The notes beneath the pieces were generated by a model. That model was not told where the DNA came from. It searched no databases and saw nothing but the letters and a program-made list of their open reading frames with translations. DNA of 64,000 nt, taken from positions 7,175,001-7,239,000 of the forward strand of contig NC_135791.1 of NCBI RefSeq assembly GCF_051106095.1, read 5' to 3'. This DNA is from Pogona vitticeps. Its lineage: Eukaryota > Chordata > Lepidosauria > Squamata > Agamidae. The translations under genes were made by a program, and so were the position numbers. Each line of letters begins with the position of its first letter. Positions within the stretch are counted from its first letter, which is position 1. Shown piece by piece: positions 1 through 11,530 of this stretch.

Positions 1-94
1 TAGGGCAGTGCTAATACACTGTACCTTTAAAAAAATAAAATAAAAAAATTGAAAGGAGAAGGAGACAGGAAGGGGCAAGCGGGGGAAATTGGTG

Positions 95-196
95 TTCCTT
101 CCTTCCTTCCTTCCTTCCTTCCTTCCTTCCTTCCTTCCTTCCTTCCTTCCTTCCTTCCTTCCTTCCTTCCTTCCTTCCTTCCTTCCTTCCTTCCTT
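95..196. repeat. (TTCC)n microsatellite
   Basis: About 25 uninterrupted TTCC units. Open frames across it (PSFL or EGRK repeats) are artefacts of the repeat. Confidence 0.98.
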
Positions 197-800
197 TCCC
201 TTTAAAGAGAGGCAGGCCAAATAGAGTCACTTGAGCTGAATGATACGGATGCAAGAATCAAACCAAATGGCATATCTCACCACTACACAACCTTAAGTAA
301 TCCGATTTAGCCCGATCCAGCCTGCTCCAATTTAGCTGCTTAGCCAATCCTTGAGCGTGCAGGCATATAGGCGACCTGATCACAACCTTCCCCATGAGGG
401 TGAGATATATTTCTATTCACATTATAGTAATTATTTCTAAATGTATCTCAGTATCAATAAATGACATGCCGGCCTCCTATTCAAAAGCCTACTTTTTGAT
501 GATGCATAACTGGCCACATTTGTCTAAACACAAAACAAAACCAGGCCACCAGCCACAGGGATCCCACTCCATCCTCCTTAGCTGTTCTTACACTCCACAA
601 AGAATCATGGAAAACTGAACTTCTTGTACAGTACTTGGAAATCCTTTAGGAAATGTCCCTGTGCAAGGTTCATTCATTTCAGAAGGGCTTTTGTAGTGGA
701 ATGTTCCGGACATTATTATTGCCTGCATTTTTGTTCCCATTCACCAGGTATTCTGCTGTAATTCGACACCCATATTGGCTTTCGAAACATAAGGACCGAG
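197..800. other. Unassigned intergenic sequence
   Basis: No repeat family, gene or RNA was recognised. Composition is ordinary and AT-leaning. Confidence 0.5.
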
Positions 801-1335
801 ATCACAGAATCACAGAATCGTTGAGTTGAAAGGAGCCTATAAGGCCATAGAGTCCAACCTCCTGCTCAATGCAGGAATACATATCATAGCAGATTTAACA
901 GATGGTTGTCCAATTTTCTCTCAGATGCCTCCAGGGTTGGAGTGCTCACCACTTCTTGAGGTAACTGGTCCCATTGTTGTACTGCTCTAACAGTTAAGAA
1001 GTTTTTCCTGATGATCAGCCTAAATCTGGCTTACTGTAACTTGAGCCCATTGTTGTGTGCCCTGCAACCTGGGGTGATCAATAACAGATCCTGCCCCTCC
1101 TCTGTATGACTGACTACCTTTCAAGTATCGGAAAAGTGCTATTGTATCTCCCCTTAGTATTCTTTTCTTAAAGCTAAATGTGCCCAGTTCTTTCAGTCGT
1201 TCCTCACAGGGCTTTGTTTCTAGGCCCCTAATCATCCTTGTTGTTTTCCTCTGAACTTGTTTTGATTTGTTGTCATCATTCTTAAAGTATGGTGTCCAAA
1301 ACAGGACAGAGTACTCTAGATAAGGTCTAAAATCA
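801..1335 (-). mobile_element. CR1 LINE 3' end
   Basis: The plus strand begins with the tandem ATCACAGA(A) octamer, the mirror of the CR1 terminal ATTCTGTG microsatellite, then runs through the sauropsid CR1 3' region (GAGTCCAACCTCCTGCTC, TTTTTCCTGATGATCAGCC, CCTCCTCTGTATGACTGAC). The copy is 5'-truncated and moderately diverged. It encodes no intact protein. Confidence 0.88.
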
Positions 1336-1974
1336 TCTCCACCTGCTCATTGCCAGTAGCCCAAGTACATCATGTTACCTGAGAACTGCGACTAATTATT
1401 TTCAACAACAAATTTGACTTTTCGGATTTTGATTCCCCAACAGTAGAAGGAAAAATCCATGCCGAATGTCTCAAGCCCAAGCTGTCTTTTATTATTTTGC
1501 GCAGGCAGCCAGACTGGAGAGCAGGAGGGAGGAAGACAGCAGAAATTAAAACATATTGCTAATCTGTGAATCTTTTGTTCTTGGCAATGTAGAGACAAGA
1601 CATAAAGTTAATGGAAAGGCATGCCTTTGACATGATTTTGCCCCGCTTGCTGCAGTAAACACTGATTTTCACTTGAGTGGTAGAGAATGAAAGTAACTTT
1701 TAAAACATCAAAGTGGCATGATGCGGGAAGAAGGAGAGCAATTATTGTTATTAACTTTTGAATCACACGAGATGATGAGAAAGATAGATGGTTTTAATAA
1801 GGAAAGTTAAGGAAAGCCACAAGGAAAGCCCTTTCCCCCTGCTCCTGAGTGAACCAGTGAACATCGTCATGCGAGCATAAATAAAAGAGAAGAAAATGAA
1901 CTCTGAGCCAAAAGGACTAAATGAGGGGACAATAATAAATCTAGTCTTCCCGTTGTTACAGTGGCAACCAGCCA
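1336..1974. other. Unassigned intergenic sequence
   Basis: No recognisable element. The last 200 bases may be the diverged inner part of the Penelope-like copy that follows. Confidence 0.4.
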
Positions 1975-1984
1975 TCTGATCAGA

Positions 1985-2126
1985 GCACAGACAGAGTTCC
2001 GACTCCTGTCCTCTGAAGATGCTGGCCACAGAGACTGGAAGAACAACTTTCAGAACACTGCCAAACAACCCGGAAAACCCACAACAACCATCGGATCCTG
2101 GCCGTGAAAGCCTTTGAGAATACAAT
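1985..2126 (+). mobile_element. Penelope-like element 3' fragment
   Basis: It contains GAGTTCCGACTCCTGTCC, CTCTGAAGATGCTGGCCAC and AACCCACAACAACCATC, and ends GGCCGTGAAAGCCTTTGAG, shared with copies at 12044-12300, 18319-18460 and 42938-43085. It is assigned to Penelope-like elements from the typical squamate sequence and the ribozyme core in the family. It is a short, old, non-coding piece. Confidence 0.6.
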
Positions 2127-2163
2127 TCATATTTTGCCTTTCTGTCCTAGTATTCCCAGTATG

Positions 2164-2408
2164 TGTTGGCTGGATAGCTCAGTGGTTTAGGTACCTGGCT
2201 GTAGGCCCAGAGGTTGGGAGTTCAGTTCTCGCTTGTGCCTCCTGGGAGAAAAGCCAGCCTGGGTGGCCTTGGGCCAGCTGTACCGTCCCAGGGCACCCCA
2301 GAAGAAGGGACAGGGAAACCACTTCTGAGTATTATCCACCTAGAAAGCCCTGAAAATGAGTTCCATAGGTCAGGTTGACTTGGTGGCACATCATCATTAT
2401 CATCATTA
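2164..2408 (+). mobile_element. tRNA-derived SINE
   Basis: An A-box-like TAGCTCAGTGGTTTAGG and B-box-like GGTTGGGAGTTCAGTTC are followed by a body with CAGGGAAACCACTTCTGAGT and a tail GTCAGGTTGACTTGGTGGCA ending in (ATC)n. The same structure recurs at 7621-7865. Heads of this type are not functional tRNA genes. Confidence 0.82.
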
Positions 2409-3880
2409 CATTCAGTATGGATAACAACACACAAAATGGCATGCCATTTTGGGGTGGGAGAACACGAGTCAGGGGCTGGGGTATTGGGTTTTCAATCAAA
2501 AAGAGTTCAAGCTTATGGTGGGATAAAATTGAGAAGTTTCTCAAGGGAAGCCAAGACAAATGCTATGAAAGGGGATGCTAGCGAGAGCTTCCAACATGAT
2601 AAGCCCCTCACTCAGCCTAGGTACCACAACAGAGAATGCCTTCCGTCACCATGAACCACCATTCAAACAGAAACAGGAATGACGGTGCCAATCAGATCAA
2701 ACAAAATGTAACGACAGCAAAAAGCCGCAAACCACCTGGCAAGACCAGTACATTTTGCAGCAGCTGTCACTTCAAAATATTTTTCAAAAGTGGCGCCAGG
2801 CAGAACCTGTTATAATCGCATGGATGGAAACTGTGGAACCATATCCAGAACACATAGTGGCCACTAGACCATTGACTAAGCAAGGATAGAAGGGCAATCC
2901 CATAAACTCCCTCTGCTCCAACAGTATTCCTACCACATTACCAGTTGCACAAATCATCTTACAATCACTACCAGAACAGGTACACATTGGGGAGGCAGCC
3001 AGAGCTGGAGGGGGCACTTAAGCAACTTCCACTCCATCTTTAGTTTAATAAGATGCTAGACTATATCATTATTCCCAAATCAGTATTCCTATTGAATAAG
3101 AGTGACTGCTTCAGTTTTCTTTGTACCGTTGAAGGTCAAAGTAAAACATTTTTATTAACCCATATCCAGAAGTGGTGTTCTTTCAAGTGGTGAAAAATGT
3201 CTGTTTGTCCCAGCAAGTGATTTTTTTTTCCTAGGTCCGTATCTCACAAATCAGCTTACTTTGTTTGGTGATTAGTCTTCATCAGGATGATCAATCAAGT
3301 AAATGCAGCCTTCATTTGCAAGCCCAGTTGCTTGGCATGCCATTTAGCAGGAAAGGTGTTACTAGAAGATAAATGGGCTTTCAGCTTCTCGTGATGTGCT
3401 ATCCATATCGAATTGATTCCGAGGCTTATTTCCCACCTACTCCTCCTACCCTCCTCTCTACGGCACAAACGCTTCCTAGCCAAATTGCACAAATTGCATA
3501 TCTCCACCTTTGTGCCCATTCTCCTTCGACTGTTGACTCCCAACAAGCTACCTGACCACACACACACAAACAGGTTGCATTGGGGAAAAGTTGCAGGGGA
3601 AAGGGAGTAATTAAAGTGCCAGTGTGAAGGTTGTCCAATCAGATATGTGGCATGATTTGGTAGCTGCCGGGATATTAATCCATCCTTTAAAACAGTGACT
3701 CGCCTATTCACCGTTGGCAAATATGAATCACCTCTAGTCAAAGAGGTTCAGCAAATGTTGGCTGTTTTTAGGCTATAAGATGAGTTACATTTTGTTTAAA
3801 GACTTAGGCTCTGGTAGCTTAACAAAAGATTTAATTGCAAGAACTGCGATCTAATAAAGAGGCTCAGTCAAGTGTGCTAG
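2409..3880. other. Unassigned intergenic sequence
   Basis: No known family was recognised. Open frames here (for example 3295-3741 minus) have no recognisable domain. A short perfect palindrome AAAATGGCATGCCATTTT lies at 2433-2450. Confidence 0.45.
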
Positions 3881-3882
3881 AG

Positions 3883-4018
3883 CAGTGGTTTTCAAACCAG
3901 GGTCCTCAGATATTCTTGGACTGCAATTCCCAGAAGCCTTCACCACTTGCTGTGCTGGCCAGGATTTCTAGGAGTTGTAGTCCAAGAACATCTGGGGACC
4001 CAAATTTGAGAGCCACGG
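3883..4018. mobile_element. hAT-like palindromic MITE
   Basis: The TIR CAGTGGTTTTCAAAC pairs with TTTGAGAGCCACGG, and the inner arms CTGCAATTCCCAGAAGCC and GGAGTTGTAGTCCAAGAAC are inverted copies. It is the same family as 12357-12491 and 13775-13910, which carry clean 8-bp duplications. Diverged ends make its own duplication only partly visible. Confidence 0.82.
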
Positions 4019-5459
4019 CACTAAATGTATGAACAGCCCTGCCTGATTTTGTAGTAGAACTTTGGCTGTAGACATTTTCATTATTCTGTTGATTAAAAAG
4101 CAGCGTACTGCAGTGTCTTCTTGCACCCATCCATTCACTTGTCCCAGTGCTTTGCCACATGCTCTCATCAATCTGGATCAAGTTGTCATTGGTTAAAAAT
4201 TAAGCGATATATTGCTAAATTGATGCTGCATTCATCCAATAACTTATTCAGAATGTGTAGATTAAGTGATGTAGTGATAAACTCTTGACAGCAATGTTCG
4301 CTGTCACAGCGCACTGAGTGATGCATCACTAAATATTTCTATAAGACGTTTTTAAGGAGAATAAAATATTATCAATCATGTTTGCAAATGCTGCCCAAAT
4401 TGAACAGGGGCACAAAGTAAATCAACAGCACCGTCCACAGCAACCAAACTGGCTTTAATTAAATCGATTTAGAAGCAAGGTGTTTTTTAAAAAAAAAACC
4501 ATGCCAGCCAGTTGGAAAAAAAGTCTCACTTAGCAGCCCAAATAAATCAATTCTACCCCTGTGTCATGTGCCTGGAAATTTAAAATGTATAAAGAATGCT
4601 TAAATCAATTTAACAGTAGTTCTTATTACCAGTGAGACTGTGCCCTTAGCTGCAATTTGGAATGAGAAAGAGCTATGTTTAGTTTTCAGTTTAAAGCAAA
4701 AATAACTAAGCTTACATTTTCAAATCAATACGCAAACTGGAGCTCAGTTCCCCTTCAAATGGTACATGGCTCCCGATCATGGAACTGTGTTCTCTGGTCA
4801 AAATGGAAGTGCACTCAAAATGCAAGCTTTAGAGAAAATAATGATAAAATATATATTCTATTAAGGAATCCTCCTCCCCCCCCAAAAAATAATAATGTGT
4901 GTGTTTGGAAAAATGCAAAGAAAAATGTATACAAGTTTTTGTACCCTAAATTATCCAAGTGATGTGGCATGGAGACCAGCTGAAGTCTAGAAAAATGAAA
5001 AATGGAGATAAATCACAAATGATAGATTAGTTTAACTGCTGTAGGAGAAGCGTGGAGATCTCTGTAGGAAAGATCAGGAAATGCTTTTTGAGGGGGTGAG
5101 GGGGGTGGCAGAGGAAACGGACATAAATCAGTATCTGATATTTTGTGGTTTACTATGTTCACAGCCATCTGCAAGGGCTTTTTCCCCCTCAGAAAGTTGC
5201 AAATGATGTGCCATAGGAAATGCATTCAGGAAATAAGTACTAACAGCTCCTGTACTCAGCCCAGAGTATTCATGTGCTCACGAAGGGCGTCTGCCTCATC
5301 GTTGTATGATTCACAGGCTTGTCCTTGCTCCTTTTTGGGCTGTTTTGTTGATGGGATAAAAGTGACTAGTAATGTTCCCTTTCTCCACCTTAGCTGCACT
5401 GACAATGCTCAATCACTCCTGAGGCAGAGAGGCTTGAAAATGTTGCTATATATATTGAT
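4019..5459. other. Unassigned AT-rich intergenic sequence
   Basis: Long AT-rich stretch without recognisable repeats or coding potential; short A and C runs near 4490 and 4880. Confidence 0.45.
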
Positions 5460-5460
5460 T

Positions 5461-5788
5461 AGAGATGGGGGTATTCATATATGAATATGAATATCCCCCC
5501 CACAGGCGCAGATAATGAGGGTCTGGCCCTCATCACCTGTCCTCCGCTTCCTATCAATCTGGAGCTCGCGATGGATTAGCTGCTCTTCAACCTGGGAGAG
5601 AAGTTCATCATCATGCCTTCTGTCAAGAGTGGCTAATTCACAGCGAGCTCTGGAGTGATACAAAGGGAGTGCAGAGCCCATGGCAACAGCAGACAGATGA
5701 GTGGTCAGTCTGGCCCCAGGGGGCCGGACCCTCATTATCTGCACCTGTGGGGGGTTATTCGTATACGAATATGAATACCCCCATCTCT
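5461..5788. mobile_element. MITE with about 67-bp TIRs
   Basis: The left end AGAGATGGGGGTATTCATAT and right end ATGAATACCCCCATCTCT are inverted copies, and the match continues through GCAGATAATGAGGGTC / GACCCTCATTATCTGC. A TA dinucleotide flanks both sides, suggesting a TA target duplication. The same terminal AGAGATGGG occurs in the elements at 26338-26554 and 27700-27907 with unrelated interiors. Confidence 0.85.
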
Positions 5789-6071
5789 AATAATGATACA
5801 GCACAGAATGTACATATGTTTATTTGAATGTTTAAATGTGTTTGCTATGAAAGACAGATTGTTGAATTTGCGTAATATTGGATTCTAACCAATCAGAATG
5901 TGTCTGTAGTTAGCCGGGCTGTTATATAAGGCAGGTGTCAGGTGGAAGTCTGTCAGGCAGTGACAGAACCAAATATGTAATTCCTTGGAAAGATATAAAC
6001 ATGGAATAGATAGGGACTAACAACATTATTTATGTAGCTCAGCTTAGAACAAGGTGTAACTAACATAGGAA

Positions 6072-6345
6072 CATGCTGTTGTTGTTTAGTCATTAAGTCA
6101 TGTCCGACTCTTTGTGACCCCATGGACCAGAGCACGCCAGGCCCTCCTGTCTTCCACTGCCTCCCGGAGTTGGGTCAGATTCATGTTGGTCACTTCGGTG
6201 ACCCTGTCCAACCATCTTGTCCTCTGTCGCCCCCTTCTCCTCTTGCCTTCACACTTTCCCAACATCAGGGTCTTTTCCAGGGAGTCTTCTCTTCTCATGA
6301 GATGGCCAAAGTGTGGTTTTGTGATCTTTTCATTGCTCTCAATAA
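6072..6345 (-). mobile_element. BovB (RTE) LINE 3' fragment
   Basis: The minus strand encodes HLMRREDSLEKTLMLGKCEG, GRQRTRWLDRVTEV and LREAVEDRRAWRALVHGVTK, the C-terminal end of BovB ORF2. The plus strand starts with TGTTGTTGTTTAGTCATTAA, the mirror of the BovB 3' end. It is 5'-truncated. Confidence 0.92.
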
Positions 6346-7620
6346 AAGTATTGACACATTTTGGCTTTTGCCCCTTCGCCAAACGGCCAGTAAGCACAGC
6401 TAGTAACCATTTTAATACCCAGAAAGCAACTGACTTAAAAACAGGGTGGGAAGTGCTAATCTGGAATGATTATTTCATACTTTAAGTATAAACCTTTCCA
6501 GCTGTTAAAAAAAAATCAAGAGGAAATGGAAATAAGCTATTTAATGCAGAATTCAATTACCTTATGGGGGTGTAGTCAACAGTTATACTGGAAAGGAAAG
6601 GGTAAGTGCCAAGTTTGCTTCCAGTTGACTTTTAAGATAGTTTTAAGATATCTACTGTGTAGAAATGCCCAAGAAAACCCATGATTTGGGGGGGGGGGAT
6701 TTGTCATAAGTCTTCACTGCAGTACTGCAGTTTAACCACTGTGTCACGAGGCTCCATAAAGAACAACATAACAACAATAGAAGTGCTTTTGAGAGAAGCT
6801 ACAGGAGTGTCAACCAAACTGGAGGAAAAAAAATTTAATAGGGGTTGCAGACGTCCTTAGAAGTTGCAAAATGTACTCTCAGTAGTATTCTATCATCCAT
6901 CAAATGGACATAAAGTAATATTCCCACACAAAATCACCTGCCTTCTGAGTAATCTGTGCATTGCTTTCAAATATCCACCTAAAAGATTCTACCTGCTCAT
7001 TATCCTTTGTCCACCCCCCTCAAGGGGAAAAAAATGTGAGAAAAAAAGGGCCGATTCTGATCTCAACGGTGTAAAAATCCAGAAAGACTTTGCCTCACTA
7101 ACCGTAAAAGCAATTAAATACGTTTTAATTACAAGCCTCACGGCTTGACTTGCCGGTGATACAAACACAGTTGTTTGCTCCGTCTGTATTAAATGTAAGG
7201 ATTAATCACACAGCAAAGCAGAACTGTGCTCACTGGGCTTTGGCGAGGAGAAAAAGAGAAAGAGGAGAGAAATCAGTTTTGTGCTCTTCACAGTAGTGAA
7301 ATTTGTAAAAAGATGATGAAAATCGGGGGTGGGATACTGTTACATTTGGTGTAAGCAGGAACGGTCTAAAATTTAGACTCTAAATGTTTGTTTTCTTTGC
7401 TTTGCGAATTAATAATCTGCTGAAAAAGGAAGCTAAAGAAACTGTAGGATTAAAAAAAACACCAGGAACAGGCCTGTGCATGGGGTCTCCAGCTTGATCC
7501 GGGAGCCATTTTGGGTTCTTATAATTTGGGTTCCGTTCAGTTCAGAGCAGTGGATCTAATTAAGCCGGCCATGGAGGGCTGAAACATTTCAGTGTACTTT
7601 AAATTTGGGGACCCAAAAGA
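6346..7620. other. Single-copy-looking sequence with a possible conserved noncoding block
   Basis: No repeat was recognised. About 7040-7260 has balanced composition and a near-palindromic homeodomain-like AATTAAATACGTTTTAATTA. Whether it is conserved cannot be told from one sequence. Confidence 0.3.
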
Positions 7621-7865
7621 TCAGCTGGCTGGATAGCTCAGTGGTTTAGGTATTCAGTTGCAGAGTCAAGGGTTGGGAGTTTGATTCCCCACCATGCCTC
7701 CCGTGAGTAGAGACAGCCTGTATAGCCTTGGGCCAGCTGCACGGTCCCAAGGTTGCCCCCTAGAGGAAGGGAATGATAGATCACTTCAGATTGCTCTCTA
7801 CCTAGAAAGGGGCACCACCATAAGTCAGGATTGACTTGACAGCACATGATTTATTTTATTTTTAG
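7621..7865 (+). mobile_element. tRNA-derived SINE
   Basis: It starts GGCTGGATAGCTCAGTGG with B-box GGTTGGGAGTTTGATTCC, then GCCTTGGGCCAGCTGCAC and the tail CCATAAGTCAGGATTGACTT. Same family as 2164-2408. Confidence 0.85.
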
Positions 7866-8065
7866 AAGGTAGCAAGTCGGCCAATTTTCTGCCGGCTAGC
7901 TTCAGAAATTGATGTATCGGGCACCGTTAAAATAACCTTTTTCTAAAAAGGAGGAGGAGGAAGAGAAGGAAGCTGAAGCAATTTATGCCCCTTCTGATTC
8001 AATTTGTGTGAAATCAGTCACTGAAATCTTGGTAGGTACTCAAATGGCAAACTTGTGGACACATA

Positions 8066-8165
8066 TTGTCACAAGAAAAGAAATCTCTAAGTCTGAAGAC
8101 AGGGTTTGTCTATGAAAGCTCACATTAAAATCTAGCAGGTTAGTCTTTAAGGTGCCACAATATTT
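8066..8165 (+). mobile_element. Sauropsid dispersed repeat, likely Penelope-like tail
   Basis: It contains CTGAAGA, GAAAGCTCACATTAAA and GTTAGTCTTTAAGGTGCCAC, the hallmark string of a common reptile repeat whose better copies have a hammerhead-like core ending in CACGAAAGCTTA. This copy is degraded. Confidence 0.55.
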
Positions 8166-8503
8166 TTTGTTTTCTCTATTTTTCATTTTCCTTTTGTTTC
8201 ATTTTCTTTTTGCCTGAAAGAAATCTCTGTATGTAATTATATGTTGCATGCAGAGTCACTTGACTCCATATGCAATAGGCCAATATCTATGGAGATTTCT
8301 TAATTTATGGTCATCTATGTCTAAAAGTGAAGGATTTTTTGTGCAATTGTGCAACAGGATTTTAGCTGGTGCAAAATTCGCGTGGCTTCACCCGAGAAAC
8401 TCAACTGGGTCATGCCACTTTGGCTTGGTCCTCATATAAATCAGTTCGAGTCAATCTGGCCCAGTTCAAAATTTGAGATTTGTCCAAATGCAGTGCACAA
8501 TTC

Positions 8504-8840
8504 TAAAAGGGGCGCAGTAGCGCTGCGGGTTAAACTGCAGAAGCCTCTGTGCTGCAAGGTTGGAAGACCAGCCGTCGTAAGATCTAATCCATGGGCTGGA
8601 GGGAGCTCCCGTCGCTTGTCCCAGCTACTGCCAACCTAGCCGAAAGCATGTAAAAATGCTAGTAGATAAATAGGTACCACTTTGGTGGGAAGGTAACGAC
8701 GTTCCGTGTCGAGTCGCGCTGGCCACATGACCACGGAAACTGTCTACGGACAAACGCTGGCTTGGAAACGGAGATCAACACCAACTCCTAGAGTCAGACA
8801 CGACTGGACAAATTGTTAAGGGGAACCTTTGCCTTTACCT
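8504..8840 (+). mobile_element. Sauria SINE
   Basis: The head GGGGCGCAGTAGCGCTGCGG, the body CCAACCTAG ... GTAGATAAATAGGTACCAC and the BovB-like tail AGTCAGACACGACTGGAC are diagnostic of the squamate tRNA-derived SINE mobilised by BovB. It is flanked by AGTGCACAAT direct repeats at 8492 and 8841. It is full length. Confidence 0.93.
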
Positions 8841-8852
8841 AGTGCACAATCT

Positions 8853-9895
8853 TAATTATAAATACATTACAAAGAAACAAGATTTGCTCTCTTGAAAAAG
8901 TCCTGTTCGGTCAGTAGCCCCCTTTGTTTCAGGAGACAACACTCTGAAAATGTTGTCACGTTCAGGCAGGTTTGTATGAGACCAGGGCTCTGGGCCCACG
9001 AGGGTGATGTTCCTTAGTTATCCCTTCAGTTAGAACATTGCTTTTTTCCCCCTTCTGGTCACGCGATGCACAGTCAGGATCGAAACATTTTCCTGGCCAG
9101 TGGTATTACTGAGGTTTATTTTCCACTCCCTGGAACAGTTTGTGTTATTTTTCACCTCTGTCGTATTGGTGGCTTTCCTTACTGGAATTGCCCGTGTGCA
9201 TGACCTGGCCCACAACAGAGGACATATTCCCAAATGGTAACCCCTTCCTGATGTATCAATAAATTTATATATGTATAAATTTCTATTTATTATATATATT
9301 ATAAATATATATATATATATAAATCAAGGGGCTGAATTGCTTCTTGAAGCAACAGTGAAAATAAGCCGGTGATATGGTGTAGCCGGGCATAAGCATTAAA
9401 ATAGGAGGAAATAAATCATTGCCACTAAACGTTCCTGGGATGTGTGCCCCAGTATATATACCACGTCACTGAGAATTAGTACAACGGAGGCATGGAAAAT
9501 ATCGGAAGAACCAGAGAACATTTCCCTCCTCTGACCAGGACCTTGGGCTGCATTCGTTTTGAGGATGATTCTGGCTTGGTAGACAGCATGGTCAAAGCAA
9601 AACCAGCCAGCCATTCAAGAGCGCCCTCTACAGGCTAGCCATTCTTCCTGTTGCAAACCCCTTTGCATCAGGAGGGGTGAGGGGGGAAAAAAATGGGATG
9701 AAATTCTCCAGCAGCAAAGCAAAGCAAAGATATAGTTATCTCCCATCCCCCAGAAGACAAATTAATTGACAAACACCAACGGCAAGGCTGTGTAGCACAC
9801 AAGACTATGCCAGGCGTAGGCGGTCCTCTGAACCCCTGAGATGGAGATAATGTCAAAGGCTAGATTCAGTACTTCAAGTTGGGCCCAGATTAGAG
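8853..9895. other. Unassigned sequence with an AT microsatellite
   Basis: An (AT)n-rich tract lies at 9262-9322. The rest shows no recognisable gene or repeat. Confidence 0.45.
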
Positions 9896-10035
9896 GACAT
9901 CATCATCATCATCTTAGAACTGCAGAGCAGGAAAAGACCCTATGGATAATTGAGTCCAGCCCCTGTCTAAGTGGCCCGGTAGAGAATTGAACTCCCAACC
10001 TTAGCTCTGCAGCCAGAGACCTAAATCACAGAGCT
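9896..10035 (-). mobile_element. tRNA-derived SINE (second variant)
   Basis: The reverse complement has GATTTAGGTCTCTGGCTGCA, B-box GGTTGGGAGTTCAATTC, then GACAGGGGCTGGACTCAATT and a (GAT)n tail. Related copies are at 27127-27265, 30400-30640 and 60590-60717. Confidence 0.75.
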
Positions 10036-10613
10036 TCTATTCAAAACTAGTAAGATATGTTCCCTGCAAGGGTTTTTCATTCTTGTTGTTGTTCTCGTTG
10101 TTCTTGTTTTTACATTGTTATTACATACCAAGGGGTGTCTCCTCTCCTTCTGATTTCTTCTGATTCTTTTTTTTACAAAACCATGCCATGCTTTCTCACT
10201 GCCTGCAATGGCAGCAAAGCTCCTCCCCTTCCTCCAGTGACCTCCCAAACTATTTGGTCAGCTTGTCTTCACGTCCTGCTGGGCCTGTAACTTGGGTGGA
10301 GGAACGGGGACTTCGCCCCAGGGGACCCAAATTTGGAGGGTTCTGAAATCTACTGAAACGTGTAGGGAAAATAAGCACCCTGTTCATTCCCCTCTCCTTT
10401 TTAGGTGGGGGGCCAGAGCATAAATTTTTGGGAAGACAAAATCTTCCCCTCTCATGGGGACCTCGCAGTCATTCCTCACAGGAGAATGGGTGGGGGGGGA
10501 GAGAGAGCACTTCTTGCCCCCCCCCAGTGCCAAGGTGGATAGTTATGGCTCTGTGTCCCCCTTAAAAGGTTCCTGAAGCATCTGCTTGGCCATAGCAGGG
10601 AAAAGGAGTAGAC

Positions 10614-10737
10614 CAGTGCTTCCCCAGATGTTCCTGGACCACAACTCCCAGAAATCCTGGCCATCATAGCTAGGAGTGAAGATTTCTGGGAGTTTAAGTC
10701 CAAAAACATCTGGGCCACCTAAGGTTGGAAACTATTG
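10614..10737. mobile_element. hAT-like palindromic MITE (diverged)
   Basis: ACCACAACTCCCAGAAATCC and GATTTCTGGGAGTTTAAGTC form the inverted arms. The left end is shortened and the right end is TTGGAAACTATTG. Confidence 0.72.
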
Positions 10738-10773
10738 GATTACATGGGATTTGGTCTAACGATCCAACGGTAC

Positions 10774-10936
10774 CAGGTGAGCAGTGGACAATTTCATGGA
10801 GAAGCTTAATTCCAAGGGAAACTCGTTAGTTTTAAAGCTGCCACAAAAGCCTTTATCCGTGTAGCTCTAATGAAATCATTGTATATCCCTAGTTCCTACA
10901 TGCCCTAGTCAAGCAGCTTCTCGTGAAGTTTTAGAG
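10774..10936 (+). repeat. Copy A of an inverted intrachromosomal repeat
   Basis: It matches, in reverse orientation at roughly 75 percent by eye, the sequence at 12639-12775 plus 13031-13056. Shared blocks include AGGTGAGCAGTGGACAATTT, AGCTCTAATGAAAT, ATTGTATATC and CAAGCAGCTTCTC. Both copies carry a hAT-like MITE at the same edge. Confidence 0.7.
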
Positions 10937-11073
10937 CAGTGGTTCCAAAACTTGGGTAACCCAGGTGTTCTTGCACTACAACTTCCAGAAATCCTGGCCA
11001 CCACAGCAAGTGGTGAAGGCTTCTGGGAGTTTTAGTCCAAGAACGTCTGGGGACCTAAGGTTTGCAACCATTG
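10937..11073. mobile_element. hAT-like palindromic MITE
   Basis: TIRs CAGTGGTTCCAAAACTTGGG and CCTAAGGTTTGCAACCATTG, with the usual inverted inner arms. It abuts repeat copy A at the same site as the MITE at 12500-12638 abuts copy B. Confidence 0.8.
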
Positions 11074-11307
11074 GACTAGATGGAGTTTGTTCTAACCATC
11101 CAACAGTATTCTTAACTTTGCATTTTTATGTTCCATGGTTCCTTGTTTGACATCTAGAACTTGATTTGCAAGCCATTTGAGGCAAAAGGGCTTGTAAGAC
11201 CTAGCATTTGGGGAGAGGAAGGGGACCATGCAGAGGAGTTCACAAAACGTCCTTCATGCTTCTTTGCAAAGTTCTGCCACCACTACCAGCCCTACAAAGG
11301 GCTTTTT

Positions 11308-11480
11308 TAATTCATGTGTTTATTTATTTAGATGCATAATCTGCCCAGCCCTCAGGGTTTAGGGCAGATAAACGAGCTTGGTAGAACAGAAGCTATGAAA
11401 ACAAGATTTAAAAGATTAGCTGGTTGTCTAAATTAAAATATACAATTAAAATAAATCCTTGATTATCCTGGATAAACATT
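11308..11480 (-). mobile_element. L2-like LINE 3' fragment
   Basis: TTTATTTATTTAGATGCATA followed by CTGCCCAGCCCTCAGGG and an AAATTAAAATATACAATTAA stretch resembles the inverted L2 3'UTR seen more fully at 23677-24080. Confidence 0.55.
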
Positions 11481-11530
11481 TGCCAGAAGAGAAAACACCA
11501 TGCTCCAGTTCAGATACACCTCAAGGAAGA

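Noticed and set aside
95-196. CRISPR-like or satellite array
   Set aside because: Simple tetranucleotide repeat without spacers; no CRISPR array is expected or seen in this vertebrate DNA.
2164-2240. tRNA-like A- and B-boxes
   Set aside because: They are SINE heads: no cloverleaf can be drawn and the same body and tail follow in each copy.
3295-3741. 148-codon minus-strand open frame
   Set aside because: No recognisable domain, low-complexity stretches and no supporting context.
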